A stretch of 60,000 bases of DNA from Nematostella vectensis (taxonomy: Eukaryota > Cnidaria > Anthozoa > Actiniaria > Edwardsiidae): positions 5,082,046-5,142,045 of the forward strand of contig NC_064041.1 in the NCBI RefSeq assembly GCF_932526225.1, given 5' to 3'. Below the pieces are notes generated by a model, which saw only the letters and a list, made by a program, of their open reading frames with translations, was not told where the DNA came from and ran no database searches. Both the position numbers and the translations under genes were made by a program. This document shows, piece by piece, positions 43,608 through 54,944 of the stretch (position 1 is the first letter of the stretch; every line of letters starts with the position of its first letter).

Positions 43608-44541
43608 TCTATTTTTTTATACAACAATCAACTATTTTCTGACAGTTACAATAGAGTTAACAAGAGGGAGCGAGTACCGTAATGATTAGAATAAGTGCCC
43701 TCCTTTCAAATAGGCGCCCCCCTTTTACAGCTTTGCCCTTTTACAGCTTTGCTCTCAATTCGTTCAGAAGCTGGTATTTACCGCCGAAATGAAGTAAGCG
43801 CTCCCTCTCCAATAATCAACCCCCAAAGACCCAAAAAAATAAGCTTATTTAAATCATTACGGTATCTGAGGCGAAGCGATGGTTGGCCGTGTGCGTGCTT
43901 GTATAAAGTTTGCTACGTAACTTGTGCGTCTTTATTAAACATCTATTGTACATAACTACATATTAGAAAGCAAAGGCTTACGACGCAGAATGGCCACAAC
44001 TCCCTTCTCGACAATCCAGCAGCGACGAAAAGACGGTAAGCACAACTTGGAACACGTTATTGTCATTGTTATCATTAATATTTCTATTATTATTGTTGTT
44101 ATTATTGTTATCATTATTGTTATCATTATCATCGTTATCGTCGTCGTCATCGTTATTGTTATATTAATAACGTTTTAGGAGGCAAAGGCTTACAACGCAG
44201 AATACAACTCTTCAATTGAGGAGGTACTAGCCATTTTGCGTTTTAATACCCTATTGTCAAAACATCGTTCATGTTAATAAGGAAGTCATTTTAATGTAAC
44301 GATTCATGCCCTATAATATGCTTTAGACTCCACCAATTGATGGTCTATAACAAACCCTACATTCTGATTGATTGAGCCGGTGTACAGCGGAACCGCGTGG
44401 TTTTTGTTATTAGAAATAGCTGCTTCGAGCCCCGATTTGAAGAGGGATCTAATTGCCGCAATGTCGCAAAAAAAAGCTAATGCCGCAAACCCCAACGTCT
44501 CCCTTTACTTTATGGTTATTTTATCTTAGACCTCATACCAC

Positions 44542-45700
44542 GTGGCAGATGTGTTCCAGCCCAACAGTTTTATCTTTTCTTCCTACATCATGGACATATT
44601 ATCTTCTTTGGTGTTTTTAGGTGATTACGTCTTCGGCGACGATAGAGCAGTTGACGCGTTACAAAATGTTGTCCGGCACTCTTCTTTTTTCTACTGTGAA
44701 ATTGCCGGCTTCTTCAGAGTTTGTTCTCGATCTTGGGGACTGGGAAAAAATCAAGCCTAATGCGGAAAAGAAGAATTGTCTCCAAAGAGTGTGGACAGAT
44801 ATTTTATACAAATACGTAAAAACCTGTTGTCCGTTAGCATTCAAATGGCATTCTGTGAAGAGGTTGAATTCTCGACAATATGGCGCAGAGTTTGTCTTTA
44901 TAGCGAAAGGCTACTGCTCCTTCGATACATGCAATTTAAAATTCAAAGTCTTTATGAAAAGCTCCGATGAAGAAAAACGAAGAATCCACGTTGACCTTGG
45001 AGGCTCAGTTCTTCACGACGCCTCTTTGCAAAAGGCTCTCTTTATCAAAGGTTAGACGCGCCAGAAGTTCGCAGAGTCCGGAAAACATCTATCTGTATAC
45101 TTCCACGAGCAAATCGATGCAATGGAATAGGCTTCTCTTGTAGGGGGTAATTTGACGGGGGTAGGGTCTTGTGATGTTATTAAGCAAATATCTAGTGAGG
45201 CAAGGAAAAGTCTCATTTGAGCGAGGATCCCGAAGTCCTTACAACTTCCTAAAGAAAATATGGCTGAGGATGACAAGAGGTCCTAAATCAAAGGGTACAT
45301 TCATACATTGCCGCCGATCTCCTTACCGTGCACTTACGGACAGAGGGTCAGGTTCGGTTGTGGCACGATCTCTGTACAAAAGATGTCTCTTTTATTGACG
45401 CGACGGGCACAGTAATAGCAGATTGGAATGGCCGAAGGGTACTGTACTACGCGCTGATTGTCCGTCATCCTGTTGAGGGAGCCCATCCCTCTGGCAGAGC
45501 TCAATACTTCCAAGCATGATGTTCCTACTATCCAGCATTTTCTACATTGCTTTAGGCATGCAGAGATGTTATCTTTGGCGATGGAAATGTGCAAATGCCA
45601 CGGCATATTAACATGGATCAGGGTAAGGCCACCCTGGTAGCTTTTCCTTAAGGGATAAACAAAAAACCATCCAGAAGTTCTTGGAAAGAAGCTTCCGCTA
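44542..45700 (+). pseudogene. Transposase-like N-terminal region of USP/ULP1 element (copy 2)
   Basis: Plus-strand frames read LGDYVFGD, VWTDILYKYVKTCCPLAFKW, KGYCSFDTCNLKFKVF, SSDEEKRRIHVDLGGSVL, SSEARKSL, GQVRLWHDLCTKDVSFIDA, GTVIADWNGRRVLYYALIVR, PIPLAELNTSKHDVPTI, FLHCFRHAEMLSLAME, then NMDQGKATLVAF. The last gives a candidate second Asp, after IDATG, of an RNase-H-fold transposase. This is better preserved than copy 1 but has about five frame breaks. The KGYC-x3-D-x-C stretch may be a zinc ligand pair. The family assignment (MULE/KDZ-like) is inferred, not shown. Confidence 0.5.
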
Positions 45701-45861
45701 ACCACTGATACAGAGTTGCCGGGCGACGTACGTTTGATGACACCTCATTATTGTTGCGCATATTTTTTGCGAGGGGCACATAATATCTGCAAGAAGATAT
45801 GTAAAGGCAGGTAGTATAATTTCATGATGTATACAGTTTCCTTTTTAGTGAATGCACGTCT

Positions 45862-46668
45862 TTGAATGAGTTTACATTGATTCTCGAGGACATTTCTCTT
45901 CTGATGACTAATAAAAATCAAAGTAAGCAGATATTGGCGGCTTACGGGCGAGTTAAAAAGATAATTGAGGCCTTAAATTGTAATAACAAAAACAAAGTGC
46001 AAGCGGACATCGATGACGCATCACTTAGCGACCTTCCAAGTACATTGATAGAAGATGTAGAACAAGGCGGCCAAAACCCTTTTGTTGCGTATTTTGAAAA
46101 ACATATCTTCCAGAAAGACAACAATGTACAGAAGAGCAATAGGAACAACAACCCTTGTTATGCACCAGAATTGCTAGCATTTATAAAATCGAAGTTGCAT
46201 TTAGCACCCTTGTTGAGCGCCTTTCCTGCTGAATACATTGTATAGGAAACAGCCCATTATAAGCTATGTTCCTGTCCTCAGAAAAAGTCTCCAATGGCCA
46301 CCAATGGTCAAATAGAAAATTACATGAAACTTATAAAATATAACGATTTTTTTTACCAGTTTGTCGCCGAGCGGAGAGCTCACATCAGGGGTCGCGCTCG
46401 AGTATTTGGCGCAACTCTCCACAGGGCTTTAAAATCTAAGAAAGCGCTAACCCTTCCAAGAAAATGCAAGATACGCCACGGGGATGTCTCTGAATTTCCT
46501 GGATCGACGGAATCATGGGCCAAAATACCCAAGACATTGCAATCGCCCGATAAGAAGCATGGGGTCTATCAGCAACCTCCAAAATTCTCTGTTCCTGAAT
46601 ACCCTGAGAAGAACTCCAAGACAATGAAGAACAAAAAAATAGATTTTAACCAAAAGGAACCAAATTAA
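45862..46668 (+). pseudogene. Transposase-to-USP linker region (copy 2)
   Basis: Two adjoining frames, 45862-46245 and 46294-46668. Features include [77 protein letters not shown] and a basic tail before the USP. The uninterrupted ISL2EU target site (GGCGGCTTACGGG region) lies at about 45937-45950 in this part. The ATG at 45862 is arbitrary; the protein most likely runs on from the transposase-like region. Confidence 0.5.
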
Positions 46669-46775
46669 GCAAGCATGTACCGCAACTTACAAAACGAAAA
46701 CAACAAAAGGGACATGTAAACAGGACAGAACACCAAACTTCTTCAAGCCACAAAGTCGAAGGCCCGGCAGGTATT

Positions 46776-47454
46776 TTGGTCACAGGAATATCGAAGTCGT
46801 CTAACAATTGCTGGCTTGATGCGCTTCTACAGTTTCTTTCATATTCTTCTTCTTTTAAAGGAAATAGTGCCGCTGTAGACCTGCCCTACACTACATCTCT
46901 TGGAACGACAATTGGTTACCTGAATAGTATTCCTGGAAATCCGATCGATCCAACAAAGCTATTAGACCTGCTCGGGTTTGATGGCTTTACAAAAGGACAG
47001 CAACATGGCTCGAGGCTTTCACGGCAATTATGGTCAAGTTAAGAGATGAGAAAAGCAGTTCTGCGAGAGACTTTGAAGGAGATCTTACCTATGCGTACAA
47101 GTGTGTAGCGTGTAACGCTGTATATTTGATTGTATTACAGCGGAAATTCCTAAGAAAGGCGAAGGGATTGCAATAGGAACGAAAGATTGTGTAGAAGAAT
47201 TTTGGAACGAAGAAACTCTAGGCACGGAAAACAAAGTCACATGTCACAAATGTAACCTTAAAACCGCCCACAGAAAAAGTACTGCTATATCTTCGCATCC
47301 TAGAAATCTGGTTATGTGCTTAAAACGATGGAGTTCATCGGGAAATAAAGATAACTCTGCCGTAAAAATTGATCTTACCATAGATTTGACATCGCCAAGC
47401 TCTTTGATAAAGTATGTATTCAAAGGCGCAGTCCTTCATAAGGGACGCAGAATG
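46776..47454 (+). pseudogene. USP-type deubiquitinase domain (copy 2)
   Basis: Reads GISKSSNNCWLDALLQF (Cys box), IDPTKLLDLLGFDGF, then GQQH where a short deletion shifts the frame so that VHEAF is lost from the ORF. Further frames give YAYKCVACNA, a second short deletion, GIAIGTKDCVEEFW, KVTCHKCNLKTAHRK and RNLVMCLKRWSS, then KIDLTIDLTSPSSLIKYVF and HKGRRMD. The His box is cut by the (GGT)n tract at 47455. Compared with copy 1, it keeps the strand between KRW and the His box. Together the copies show a full USP architecture of about 300 residues. Confidence 0.7.
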
Positions 47455-47782
47455 GATGGTGGTGGTGGTGGTGGTGGTGGTGGTGGTGGTGGTGGTGGTG
47501 GTGGTGGTGGTGGTGGTGGTGGTGGTGGTGGTGGTGGTGGTGGTGGTGGTGGTGGTGGTGGTGGTGGTGGTGGTGGTGGTGGTGGTGGTGGTGGTGGTGG
47601 TGGTGGTGGTGGTGGTGGTGGTGGTGGTGGTGGTGGTTGTGTTGATGGTGGTGGTGGTGGTGGTGGTGGTGGTGGTGGTGGTGGTGGTGGTGGTGGTGGT
47701 GGTGGTGGTGGTGGTGGTGGTGGTGGTGGTGGTGGTGGTGGTGGTGGTGGTGGTGGTGGTGGTGGTGGTGGTGGTGGTGGTG
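47455..47782. repeat. (GGT)n tract, about 328 bp
   Basis: About 109 GGT units interrupted once by TTGTGTTGAT near 47637-47646. It lies exactly between the USP exon (at MD of the His box) and the 3' end of the minus-strand LINE, so on the LINE strand it is an (ACC)n tail. All ORFs in it are runs of one residue (Gly, Val, His, Pro) and are not genes. Confidence 0.92.
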
Positions 47783-50700
47783 CATGAAGCATGAAGTAGA
47801 GCTTAGCGCTCCGCTAAAACATTGTGAAATCTCGAGCCTCTCTCGTTGCAGATGGTAACATGTTAAACATTTGAGAAGCATTATACGAGAAAGTACCAGG
47901 TGTGTGGGCCGTGCTAAGTTTGAATTCACTGCTGGACCTTAAAGTTCTGCCAGGTACATGTTGAAGCCGAAGATGTGCCGGCCAATTAGTAAAATGTACA
48001 GCCTTGAAAGCTAGTTTAACTAGACTGAAATCCCGTCTTTCGGTGATAGGCAGCCAGCCTAGTTTGAGTACTTCTTCTAAACCAGCGTACCTCTTTGTGA
48101 CAAAACCCGCGGCGGCTAGCTGGACTTTTTGTAAGCGCGCTAAGAGATAATCCTGCGCAGGGTAGGCTACAACATCGTTAAAGTCGATTCTCGACAAGAC
48201 CAGAGTCTCTGCTAGCTGCTTTCTGACGTGGAAAGGAGCTAGGTTCTTTAGTTTTCCGAGAACAGACAGAGTGGAATAACAGGAACTTATTTTTGTTATA
48301 ATGTCATTGTTCCACTAAGTTCTGTTGGACTTCGGAGCCGAGGAGGCGAGTGGACTGTACCCTCTCGAGAGACTGCCCGTCAACGGTGAGTTGGACTTGG
48401 CGCTCGACGAGCTTGTGACGATGGGCCATCTGTGCTGTTGGGAAGAGCATGTTTTTGGTTTTCTTGGGATTTAGAGTAAGGTTACACTCACTCGACCAAG
48501 ATGACAGCCGAGCAAGAGCGAGTTGCAGGCGTCTTTCACAGTCACTGATGTCACAAGGTTTGGCGTGAGCGTAAAACGTGGTGTCATCGGCGTACTGATG
48601 GCATGTAACAAGGCTCAGATGCTCTGAGAGATCGTTAACGTATAGATTGAATAATATGGGGCCCAACCCTGATCCCTGTGGTACACCGAAACACACTTCC
48701 GCCAATCTAGAGCTCTTGTCGTCAATTTGCACAAACTGCTTTTGTCCTGTTAAATAGCTGGTGACCCACATCAAAAATGACTTTGAAAAACCAAGATGGT
48801 GTAGTTTCTTCAAGACAACTTCATACGCAACGGTGTCAAAAGCCTTGGAGAAGTCGGCTAAGACAGCTAAGATTACTTCGCCACGCTTCATTGCTTTAGT
48901 AATGTCATCTTTTATTGCAAGGAGACTTGTTGTTGTGCTGTGACCTTTCCTATATGCACTAACAGTGTCCTTTAAGATGCTGTCAGGACCACTGGAGACA
49001 AAGTCACTCATTTGACAAGCGCTCATAGACTTTTGAGAGGACAGGTAAGATAGAGATGGGACGTAAGTCATTCCTGTCCTTTACATCAGCCTGCTTGGGT
49101 ATAGGGCTTATACGAGCCACTTTCCAGGCGAATGAAAAATACTCTTGCGAGATACAGGTATTTAAAATGTGGGTCAATGGTGAAGCCAGATGGTCAGCGG
49201 CGTGTTTGATGAATTTCACAGGGATCCCATCTAGGCCACATGAACAGTCTGATCTTAATTTCTTGAGTGCTGCTAGAACTTCAAGACATGAGACAGGCTT
49301 CAGCGTAAAAGCCCAAACAGGGTCTTCCGGTAGAGACTGGATAAGATCCGAGATGTTATTAGCAGAGGTGGGCGTGGCACCAGTAACACGCTCAGCAGTA
49401 GAGGCGAAATGTGTGTTAAGTTCATTAGGGTCAAACCTGAGAGGCTGAGGGTTTGGGTGGAGTATCCGGTGAATCACCCTCCACACCTCTTTGGCTTTGA
49501 CTGACGACAGTGCTTTGTAATAGAAATTACGCTTTGCTTTGCCAATCATAGCCTTGAGCTGGTTACGTTTCTCCCTGAAAGAGTTCCAAATTAAATCACT
49601 TTTATCTTTGCGTGCCTCAATGCGCATGTTACGACAATCCTGTTGGAGCTTTTGGATGTCAAGTTCCTTCAACCAGGGCGCGGGTGGTCGCGTCACCTTG
49701 GTGCGCTTGAGCGGAGCATGACGATCAGTGCATTCGCGCAATAAAGTATTAAGCATTTCGAGCTGCATCTCGGGATCGCTAGTGGAATAAACGATACTAA
49801 GAGGAAGCTGTTCAATATCGTTTGTGAAAGCATGTTCATCAAAGTTGCGCTCATCGCGTATGTACTTCTATCTGGGGGTAAAACGCGTAACGCGAATATT
49901 CATGCACACGTAGGGTGCGTCATGGTCACCTATTTGCGGACACGGGAGGACGTCACAGTACGACACTTCTTTAGGCAAGTTCGTAATCATATGGTCGATT
50001 AGTGTCTCAGAGTGTAGAGTAGTGCGTGTTGCCTTGGTAACAAGCTGCGTTAAATTCAAGGATTCCAGCACGTCCATATACTTGCGCACATATGGGCGGA
50101 AGAGGTCCACATTAACGTCTCCAGTGACTAACAGCATCCCATGCCAGGAGATGGACAGATCGGATAAGAGTGAATCGAAGGTGTCTAACCAGTCAGAGTA
50201 TGTCATAATGGCTCCAGACCTGTAGACTACACCCAACAGCAAATTGCTGTGCCTGTTGCGTCACTTGATGTCCAGCCAGAGATGTTCCAGTGCAGGATAT
50301 CGCCTTTCTATATCAGTTCTCCTTTTGAATTCAATTGACTCCTTGACATATACACCAACGCCGCCGCCTTTCTTTTTATCCCTGTTGAAGGCATGAACAT
50401 ACCCAGGTATAATTACATGCTGTAGAAGAAGTTTATTTTCCTTTAACCAGGTTTCGCTCATAGTGATAATGTCAAGGGAATAGCGGTTGACCATGTGGAG
50501 GAGGCTGTCAAAAGTGGAGGTCATGAATTGGGTATTTATATGCATGATCTTGAGTTGATGTTCCCTCTCCTTAAGAGCACATAAGTGAGAATCGTCATCC
50601 ACAGGGTTTCCATCAGATAGTCCGGATGTATTTAGAGACCGCTGTCCAAAGAACTGCATTTCAGATAGCAAACAATTAGAGCAAGTCCAGCTGCGTGGAG

Positions 50701-51547
50701 AATCGGAGCGAAATGTTTTAATGTTGAGGCCAGAGATTGACGCGCACCGTGCGTGAGTTGTGTCTTTGCACGTCGCGCAAACATACCGCTTCTGGTTGCA
50801 TTTGACTGCTTTATCGCAAACAGGGCATACAGGCGCTGGAGCTCGACGAGACGCTTTGTTCTTGGAGGTGGCGCAATCCTTTTCGGCGCTCCCATTGTAT
50901 GAAGGGCCGGGATCCAGTTTGAAGATTAAATCTCCTTCGAGGAGACAATGGAAAGTAGCGGTACTGTTAGTATAATACGCGCACGGGCGTTTGGCGCGTT
51001 TAATCCTGATACTGAATTCCATGCGCACCCGATGATCAACAAGTGAACCCATGTGAAGCATTCCAGCGATTCGGCGGGTACCCTGTGGCAGATGATGGGA
51101 CAAATGAAGACAGGAATCCTGTGGTGCCAAAGGAGATAGCCAACAAATGATACTGCCACAGTCTACATGAGTAACATTATTCACCGTAAGATTGTAAGAG
51201 GCTGCTTGGGTCTTGTATAACCGTATACTTTCGCAGAATAGGCTCAAAGTTGTCCTGACTCGTTGTCGAGTTGAATAATTCGCTTCGCTGGTTTCGGCTT
51301 GGTGTCCATTGTCTTGAGGCGTTGATGGCGATAACCTCCTTTGTTCTCTTATGCAAATCCAGGCGAATGGATCACAGAAACCATCTCGAGAGCTGGTCAG
51401 AATATCCCATTTTGCGTAGTTATTTTGAGATGTAATCCAGTCAGAAGAAACCAATTTCCTGTAAACATCCTTAGATACACGTAAAGTGCGTTCGGGATGT
51501 GTTGAAAGCAGGTTAAGGTGAAACTTAGCAAGAACACGGAGCTCCAA
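47783..51547 (-). mobile_element. Nearly full-length LINE with (ACC)n tail
   Basis: A non-LTR retrotransposon on the minus strand inserted into the USP His-box region of copy 2. It runs from about 51547 (5') to 47783, then the ACC tract. It carries a PHD-like finger, APE endonuclease and reverse transcriptase, so the 5' part is largely present, although the true 5' end is not defined. The microsatellite tail in place of poly-A fits elements such as CR1/L2/Rex-type clades that end in short tandem repeats. The host sequence resumes near ACGCG at about 51552. Confidence 0.8.
47814..51547 (-). pseudogene. LINE polyprotein (PHD finger, APE endonuclease, RT), four lesions
   Basis: In order on the minus strand: N-terminal basic region; zinc finger CPVCDKAVKCNQKRYVCATC then CSNCL near 50800-50690; endonuclease with IMHINTQFMTSTFDS, ITMSETWLKE, GGGVGVYVKESI, then GVVYRSG, VTGDVNVDL and IGDHDAPYV; RT with RPISILPVLSKVYERL, AVLADFSKAFDTV, FGVPQGSGLGPILF and the YADDT box; and a C-terminal region with RQKV-type sequence. 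Lesions: TGA near 50263, TAG near 49870, a frameshift near 49015 and another near 48320. The C terminus ends FNMLPSATREARDF. Reverse transcription at nicked target DNA is the family activity; this copy cannot make it. Confidence 0.8.
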
Positions 51548-52170
51548 AGTACGCGTCGGTACATGTCGCCTATGAGATAGGACTACTTGGTTTTGTATGA
51601 GCTTGAAGACCAGAAGAACGTGTCAGTAAAGATCCAAACGATAAACCAGAATGATGGCAAGGATAACTGGAATAATTGGAAATATTGCTGTATGTGCCCG
51701 GGATATACCTAACAGAATTGTATCCGAATGAACTCAATGATGTTTCAATGCTCTCTTATCTCTTTTTGATCAAGTCAAGAGCAAGAGAAATTGGGCTGTA
51801 TGTGACGGTTTTTGACACAAACCTCTATACAAAAATTTCAAATGCAATCCAAGATCAAGATATGCATTCTATGTTGAACATATGCAGAACTAACTTCCGT
51901 AATGAAGATTTGAGTTTGAGTGATTACCTTATATTCCCTATACAAAATCCTGGGGTAGAAAACACACATCGACCACATTGGTTGACCTGCTTAGTGGATG
52001 CTAGGGAGAAAAAAAATCATATTTAATGATTCTCTTGGTGACAGTGCAAGATGTAGTCTTGTAGGGGCCAATGTCAACACATTTTAAAAGGCCCTTTAGT
52101 TCGTTATTATTGTGATTTCTTCGACGACTTCTGAGAGGAGATGGACGACCAATTGCCGCTTCAAAAAGTC
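51548..52170 (+). pseudogene. ULP1/C48-like protease domain (copy 2)
   Basis: After the LINE the USP tail resumes near DYLVLYELEDQKN. Then LYPNELNDVSMLSYLFL (WLND-like start), AREIGLYVTVFDTNLY, NEDLSLSDYLIFPIQN, HRPHWLTCLVDARE (catalytic His), and, after a frame change, a stretch giving FNDSLGD (catalytic Asp). A later frame gives QK followed by SCGSLSLLFF, a possible Cys region, but I cannot fix the catalytic Cys. Copy 1 agrees over the same span. USP and ULP1 are next to each other in one reading direction. Confidence 0.6.
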
Positions 52171-52178
52171 AGTCAGCT

Positions 52179-52523
52179 GTGGAAGCTTGTCATTGCTTTT
52201 TTTTGAAGAGTAAGGTGTTCGGATTGGGTTCTGGGACTACCAACAACGAAAAAATAGATCGAGTGGCACTAAGTAATGGTATGGCGGAGGAGATTCTCCA
52301 CAGATCCCTGACTTCAGAGGAATCCGACGACGAGGGTAATCATATTGTGGCCCACCCTTCAAAAAGAAAGGAGGGCAATATAGGGGAGCATTGTTCGCTG
52401 AGGCAACAATCAAAAGTACGAAAGTTCACATGGTTAAAAGAAAACGATGATGGCTCCACGTCTCTTGAAGGGAAGATTACCCGTCTACATACTTCTGTGA
52501 TATTGAGACAACCGATGCCATGA
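52179..52523 (+). pseudogene. C-terminal tail of USP/ULP1 element
   Basis: One frame reads FGLGSGTTNNEKIDRVALSN, HRSLTSEESDDEGNH, KVRKFTWLKENDDGSTSLEG and ends VILRQPMP. Copy 1 matches only to about 5108 (the segment before KRKEGN). Acidic and basic low-complexity composition. No domain recognised. Confidence 0.4.
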
Positions 52524-52786
52524 GGTCTTCTCCATCAATCATAATACCAATTAAAGGTTATGACCAAGTATTAACAAACAGGAAAAGAGTTCAAGCGTCA
52601 GTGGTCGTTGAAAACCTTTGGGAATATTTACTTGAAATTGTTAACAATGAAAGGAAAGAATAAAGGGCAAGCCCACAGTAAACGAAAGTACGCCAAAGAG
52701 TAGATCAACTAAAAAAGAAGGCCCAATAAAAAGCAGAAAAGGCGTCCCTAGCAAGGTAATTTCTCCAGGAATTAACAATTGTTCAA

Positions 52787-53495
52787 GATCAGAGCCCTCG
52801 CGTCATCCTCCGTTAAGGGATAAACCCTCTTCCGAGATCAGAGCCCTCGCGTCATCCTCCGTTAAGGGATAAACCCTCTTCCAAGATCAGAGCCCTTGCG
52901 TCATCCTCCGTTAAGGGATAAACCCTCTTCCAAGATCAGGGCCCTCGCGTCTTCCTCCGTTAAGGGATAAACCCTCTCCCAAGATCAGGGCCCTCGCGTC
53001 ATCCTCCGTTAAGGGATAAACCCTCTTCCAAGATCAGTGCCCTCGCGTCATCCTCCGTTAAGAGATAAACCCTCTTTCAAGATCAGGGCCCTCGCGTCAT
53101 CCTCCGTCAAGGGATAAACCCTCTTCCAAGATCAGAGCCCTCGCGTCATCCTCCGTTAAGGGATAAAACCTCTTCCAAGATCAGGGCCCTCGCGTCATCC
53201 TCCGTTAAGGGATAAACCCTCTTCCAAGATCAGAGCCCTCGCGTCATCCTCCGTTAAGGGATAATTCCTCTCCCAAGATCAGGGCCCTCGCGTCATCCTC
53301 CGTTAAGGGATAAACCCTCTTCCAAGATCAGAGCCCTCGCGTCATCCTCCATTAAGGGATAAACCCTCTTCCAAGATCAGGGCCCTCGCGTCTTCCTCAG
53401 TTAAGGGATAAACCCTCTTCCAAGATCAGAACCTTCGCGTCTTAAAAGATACAACCTCTTCCAAGATCAGAGCTTTATCGGTCATCATCCTTCCT
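52787..53495. repeat. 49-bp minisatellite, about 14 copies
   Basis: GATCAG recurs at 52787 and then every 49 bp to 53424. The unit contains GAGCCCTCGCGTCATCCTCC and GTTAAGGGATAAACCCTCTT. Copies differ by single bases, mainly AGA versus AGG and a few substitutions. One or two decayed units follow to about 53495. Confidence 0.95.
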
Positions 53496-53869
53496 TACAA
53501 GATATAACGTCGTTGAAGATAATTTTCGTTATTTGCAATTGAAAAAAAAACTACTTTTTGAAGACCCCGAGTCAGATTCCAAGCGCAACTGTATTTTACG
53601 ATGGAAAATCTAATTTTCTTGCCGAAAAGCTGTTTGGTTGGCATTAGGCCGTAAAGAGAAAATAAACTAAAAATGCATTTATACAAAAAGCAACATTCTG
53701 TTTGGTTCTGTTTTCTATTTCTTGAATGCTTTTACCGGAACTATTTTTCTCGTTTCCCATTTCTTATACAAGTGTGGCGAACTTTCGTTGCTGTGATAGT
53801 GAATTTTCTATAAATCAACCATTATTTTTTTCATGTTTCCACTTACGTATTCATTCCTATTTACAGGGG
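53496..53869. other. No gene recognised
   Basis: AT-rich sequence between two satellite blocks. The ORFs here are short and without motifs. Confidence 0.45.
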
Positions 53870-54095
53870 AGCTTTTTATCACCCATAATAAATGTAATAA
53901 TACCCATAAATGTTATTAAAAACCATAAATGTTATAACAGTCACCCATAAATGTTATAGCAACCATAAATGTAATAACACATCGCCCATAAATGTAATAA
54001 ACAGTCAACCATAAATGTAAGAACACGTTGCCCATAAATGCTATAAACCACGTTAACCATAAATGTAATAACACGTCGCCCATAAATGTTATAAC
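53870..54095. repeat. CCATAAATG short tandem repeat
   Basis: CCATAAATGTNATAA repeats about ten to eleven times with spacers alternating between CACGTCG-like and CAGTCA-like sequence, period roughly 20-23 bp. Imperfect minisatellite. Confidence 0.85.
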
Positions 54096-54944
54096 TGATA
54101 ATTTAGACTCATAAAAACAACATTAGGCAACCAAACTTGGCAGATGTCATGTTGGTGTCAAGGGGGGTGCAACGATATGTAAACTGAGCATGACGTCATC
54201 AATGACGTGATCTATTTTTAACATTTATGTTTAATGCAAAATCCCTTGACAAAAATAACCGTAAATTAAAACCAGAAGACTACTCGATCGGCTATGTAAT
54301 CCAATGTAGAAAATAAGTAGAATATTAGGCTATAAATCTTATTTCATAATCTATTATAAATACGCAAGTCATCCTCCAAAGCATGTAACAGTAATACACT
54401 AGAAAACGACGTTGAGAGAAAACTTACTTTCCTACTTCAGGTTGATCAGTGATTGGAGCCTGTGGTCCGAATCTGCCACACAATCTGCAGCAAGGTCCCC
54501 CAGAAGATACACAATCACAGCAGAATTTGCGACAAGGATCAATCTCGCCCCTGTTGTTTCTCAGCCCCTGATAGCCACACTAACAATGGATGGTACAGAA
54601 ACCTTAATACGCTACTAAGCACACCCGTGCGAAGGAGTAATTTTTTTTGTAAAATGATATGGCACAAGAATTATTGCTCAAGTACTTCCTAACGCAAACT
54701 TATTTTGAAATGCCACAAGATCAGTTTGTAGAAAATAGTCAACCCCCTAAATCATGTTGGAATGTTGATATATATGTTGGAAAGTAGATATACTGATAGT
54801 ACAGCAACACTGTACTATCAGGATGTCCGCTATATCTCCAAATTTTAATATTGTGCAAATACAATAAAAGAAAGGTATAGCAAAGACAAATAATCAATAT
54901 CCATAAAAGCTGTGGTCAAAACTTTTGATCAAGGGAATTCCTGG
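54096..54944. other. No gene recognised
   Basis: AT-rich. TGACGTCA-like sites occur near 54192. A short ORF at 54412-54618 has no recognised domain. Confidence 0.4.

Larger units (their letters stand above)
41040..52540 (+). mobile_element. USP/ULP1-encoding element, copy 2 (interrupted)
   Basis: Plus-strand counterpart of the 5108-17840 region, starting at the GAACGAATTTTTTGCTCATA edge (about 41053) and running past 52360, where copy 1 stops. It is interrupted by the (GGT)n tract plus LINE (47455-51547) and contains a 368-bp USP fragment at 43231-43598 that copy 1 lacks. Without these, it is about 6.9 kb. It retains the pre-insertion site for the ISL2EU element near 45935. Coding order along the plus strand: antisense ORF, transposase-like region, linker, USP, ULP1, C-terminal acidic/basic region. 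Confidence 0.7.

Noticed and set aside
47414-47929. Long ORFs of poly-Gly, poly-Val, poly-His and poly-Pro
   Set aside because: They are translations of the (GGT)n tract in different frames and carry no other sequence.
52787-53495. Regular repeats considered as a CRISPR array
   Set aside because: No unique spacers: the whole 49-bp unit is repeated, and the setting is eukaryotic.
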